From contig CALPSU020000134.1 of assembly GCA_943326315.2 (NCBI GenBank), forward strand, positions 1 to 6,977: 6,977 nucleotides of DNA. Reading direction: 5' to 3'. This stretch comes from Chryseobacterium gleum (lineage in GTDB: Bacteria > Bacteroidota > Bacteroidia > Flavobacteriales_D > Crocinitomicaceae). The translations under genes and the position numbers were made by a program. Under the pieces are notes generated by a model. It ran no database searches. It was given only the letters and a program-made list of their open reading frames with translations, and was not told where the DNA came from. Below are positions 5,739 through 6,977 of this stretch, in pieces (position 1 is the first letter of the stretch; every line of letters begins with the position of its first letter).

Positions 5739-6482
5739 TTATTCTAGAATTAATTTCCCTGAATTAATTTCGCTAATAAAAGAACTTGAGGGAATACCTA
5801 TACAGTAGATATTCCCTTTTAATTTCACTTCAGCTCTTAATAAAACTTTATCTGCGTTTATTTTCATTTCTCCCATTGTATTGGAAACGACATTTAATGA
5901 ATCTTTAATTATTAAATTATTTGCATCACAATAACCATTGCTACTAGCTGTTAAACAAGCGTAATCTGCCGAACCTCTCAAAATATAATCAGCATAACCT
6001 CCGGAAGTATTTGCAAACAAAAAAATAGACTTAATATTTAAATCAATTGTGGAAGAATTTTTCTTCATTGAAAAAGAAAACCAAGGTAAATTTAAAATAT
6101 CTCTATTTGTTAATGTTTCTGAGCCTAAATAATCTAATTCTTTTAAATCTTTAAAATGTATTTCAGCTTTTACAACTTTATCATAATTTCTTAAAAAATT
6201 ACATTTATTATTGTTAGTAATAGTTAATGTATTTTCGGAAACATTTATACTAATTTCATTTAATAAATTTTCACCACCAATTAAAACCACTTTGTTTACT
6301 GTATCTTGAACAAGTTCAAATTTTACATGTTCATATAATTTTAACTTATAAAATTCATTTATTTCTACTTCTTTTGTTTTTTCATTGCCTACAAATTTAA
6401 AACAAGATCTATTTTCAGCTTTTTTACAAGAAGCAAAAACTATAAAAAACCCAATAATATATATTAGTTTATTGCATTTCAT
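5739..6482 (-). CDS. GIN domain (DUF2807) lipoprotein
   Basis: This 247-residue protein starts with a lipoprotein signal: MKCNK, a hydrophobic stretch (7-16) and FASC with C19 as the predicted lipidation site, followed by KK. It should therefore be anchored in the envelope, perhaps at the outer membrane. The mature part reads as repeated short beta-strands typical of the putative auto-transporter adhesin head GIN domain (PF10988). Examples are the EFYKLKLYEHVKFELVQD-type opening strands (43-60), VVLIGGENLL (65-74), LTITNN, VVKAEIHFKDLKELDYLGS (103-121), the ladder SSTIDLNIKS, ADYILRGSADYACLTASSNG, and the closing GNIYCIGIP turn at 223-231. These form a right-handed beta-helix-like fold in known structures. 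Function in the family is unsettled; adhesion is a name, not a demonstrated role. Its ATG overlaps the stop of the upstream barrel gene by 4 bases, indicating translational coupling. Confidence 0.8.
   Translation of the reverse strand: MKCNKLIYIIGFFIVFASCKKAENRSCFKFVGNEKTKEVEINEFYKLKLYEHVKFELVQDTVNKVVLIGGENLLNEISINVSENTLTITNNNKCNFLRNYDKVVKAEIHFKDLKELDYLGSETLTNRDILNLPWFSFSMKKNSSTIDLNIKSIFLFANTSGGYADYILRGSADYACLTASSNGYCDANNLIIKDSLNVVSNTMGEMKINADKVLLRAEVKLKGNIYCIGIPSSSFISEINSGKLILE
5789..5820 (+). terminator. possible intrinsic terminator for the ACT-like gene, inside the convergent gene
   Basis: AGGGAATA (5789-5796) pairs perfectly with TATTCCCT (5810-5817). An inner CTA/TAG pair after one mismatch leaves a 5-base loop, and the T-run TTTT ends at 5820, followed by AATTT. 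Read on the plus strand this is a plausible Rho-independent terminator about 55 bases after the ACT-like gene's stop. On the minus strand it encodes the GNIYCIGIP part of the lipoprotein, so the pairing may partly be coding coincidence. Confidence 0.4.
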
Positions 6483-6977
6483 TTTTTATAATTTAAAGTA
6501 TAACCTAATCCCCATTCAACAAAATCGGCTTTTGCCCAATTAGAACGTAATACAAGATTTAAATTAACACCATTATTTAAATAATATCTCATTCCTACCC
6601 TATGATAAAATAATCCTTCTGGTTGATACTTATCTCTTACATTTACTCCCATCCCAATTACCAAATGAAATTTATCTAGTGGAAGTAAATAACCAGCGTA
6701 AAGTCCAACTTGAACTAAATCCGTTTGACTTTTTTCTATCTCCGGTTTATAACGCATTAAAATTTGTTTTGAAACGACGTCTAAAGATATTTCACATCCA
6801 ACTTTTGGTTTGAAAAAATACCTAGAAAATAAACTCAAACCATAAACAGGTGCTTTTCCTAAACCGGTTGGGAAAATTTCTTTATTTGAATATACCATTG
6901 TCATACCTACTAATAATTTTCGGAAAGGTAATTCAGCTTTTCTCAAAGAATCTTTTTCTGTTTCTTTAAATTTATAC
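6479..6977 (-). CDS. probable outer-membrane beta-barrel protein, acyloxyacyl hydrolase-like (N-terminus outside window)
   Basis: The frame is open to the window edge, giving 165 visible C-terminal residues. A TTG at 6946 is in frame but lies within the coding stretch and is not chosen as start. The visible part is a series of alternating hydrophobic strands joined by turns, as in outer-membrane barrels: LLVGMTMVYS (21-30), PVYGLSLFSRYFF (43-55), GCEISLDVVS, LVQVGLYAGYLLPL (87-100), FHLVIGMGVNV (103-113), YHRVGMRYYLNNGVNLNLVL and the closing WAKADFVEWGLGYTLNY (147-163). The closing strand and its aromatic-rich ADFVEWGLGY pattern resemble the C-terminus of Bacteroidota proteins annotated as acyloxyacyl hydrolase or PagL-like. 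I see no confident catalytic His-Ser pair in the visible part, so enzyme activity is uncertain and a plain porin-like or uncharacterised barrel is the main alternative. The stop overlaps the ATG of the GIN lipoprotein gene. Confidence 0.55.
   Translation of the reverse strand, partial: YKFKETEKDSLRKAELPFRKLLVGMTMVYSNKEIFPTGLGKAPVYGLSLFSRYFFKPKVGCEISLDVVSKQILMRYKPEIEKSQTDLVQVGLYAGYLLPLDKFHLVIGMGVNVRDKYQPEGLFYHRVGMRYYLNNGVNLNLVLRSNWAKADFVEWGLGYTLNYKK

Noticed and set aside
5747..5771. Direct repeat GAATTAATTTC (two copies 14 bases apart) at the end of the GIN lipoprotein gene
   Set aside because: Copies are in different reading frames, short and AT-rich; chance is the simplest explanation.

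Overview
The window looks like ordinary chromosomal DNA of a Bacteroidota bacterium, most likely in or near the Flavobacteriales. Four things suggest this. The DNA is very AT-rich. No start codon has a Shine-Dalgarno sequence; starts follow A-rich leaders instead. Promoter boxes fit the Bacteroidota consensus (TTTG, 19 bp, TAnnTTTG). The protein set is also typical: a class II CCA enzyme with an HD domain, a pRiA4b ORF-3-like protein, FKBP and GIN-domain lipoproteins, and Cmk. The species assignment is inference. I see no mobile element, CRISPR array, tRNA or rRNA, and no gap between genes longer than about 105 bases.

Layout, plus strand: the window opens inside a CCA tRNA nucleotidyltransferase gene (1-1407, N-terminus cut off). 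It is followed by a pRiA4b ORF-3-like protein with a very acidic tail (1439-2011), a class I SAM-dependent methyltransferase (2065-2778, GTG alternative at 2035), a secreted TraB/GumN-family protein (2822-3715) and, only 3 bases later, an FKBP-type prolyl isomerase lipoprotein (3719-4168). A well-formed promoter at 4175-4205 then serves cytidylate kinase cmk (4238-4954). A 104-base gap with a second -7-like box leads to an ACT-domain-like protein of unknown function (5059-5733).

Layout, minus strand: two genes converge on the plus-strand block, with only 5 bases between the opposing stop codons. The upstream one, cut by the window end, encodes a probable outer-membrane beta-barrel resembling Bacteroidota acyloxyacyl hydrolase-like proteins (6479-6977). 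Its stop overlaps by 4 bases (ATGA) the start of a GIN/DUF2807-domain lipoprotein (5739-6482). A hairpin with a T-run, readable as a plus-strand terminator, lies inside the end of the lipoprotein gene.

Functionally the window mixes housekeeping (tRNA 3'-end synthesis, CMP/dCMP phosphorylation) with envelope proteins (TraB/GumN, FKBP lipoprotein, GIN lipoprotein, beta-barrel). Nothing points to a defence system or a complete new pathway. The least understood parts are the ACT-like protein, the acidic-tailed pRiA4b-like protein, and the coupled GIN lipoprotein and barrel pair.
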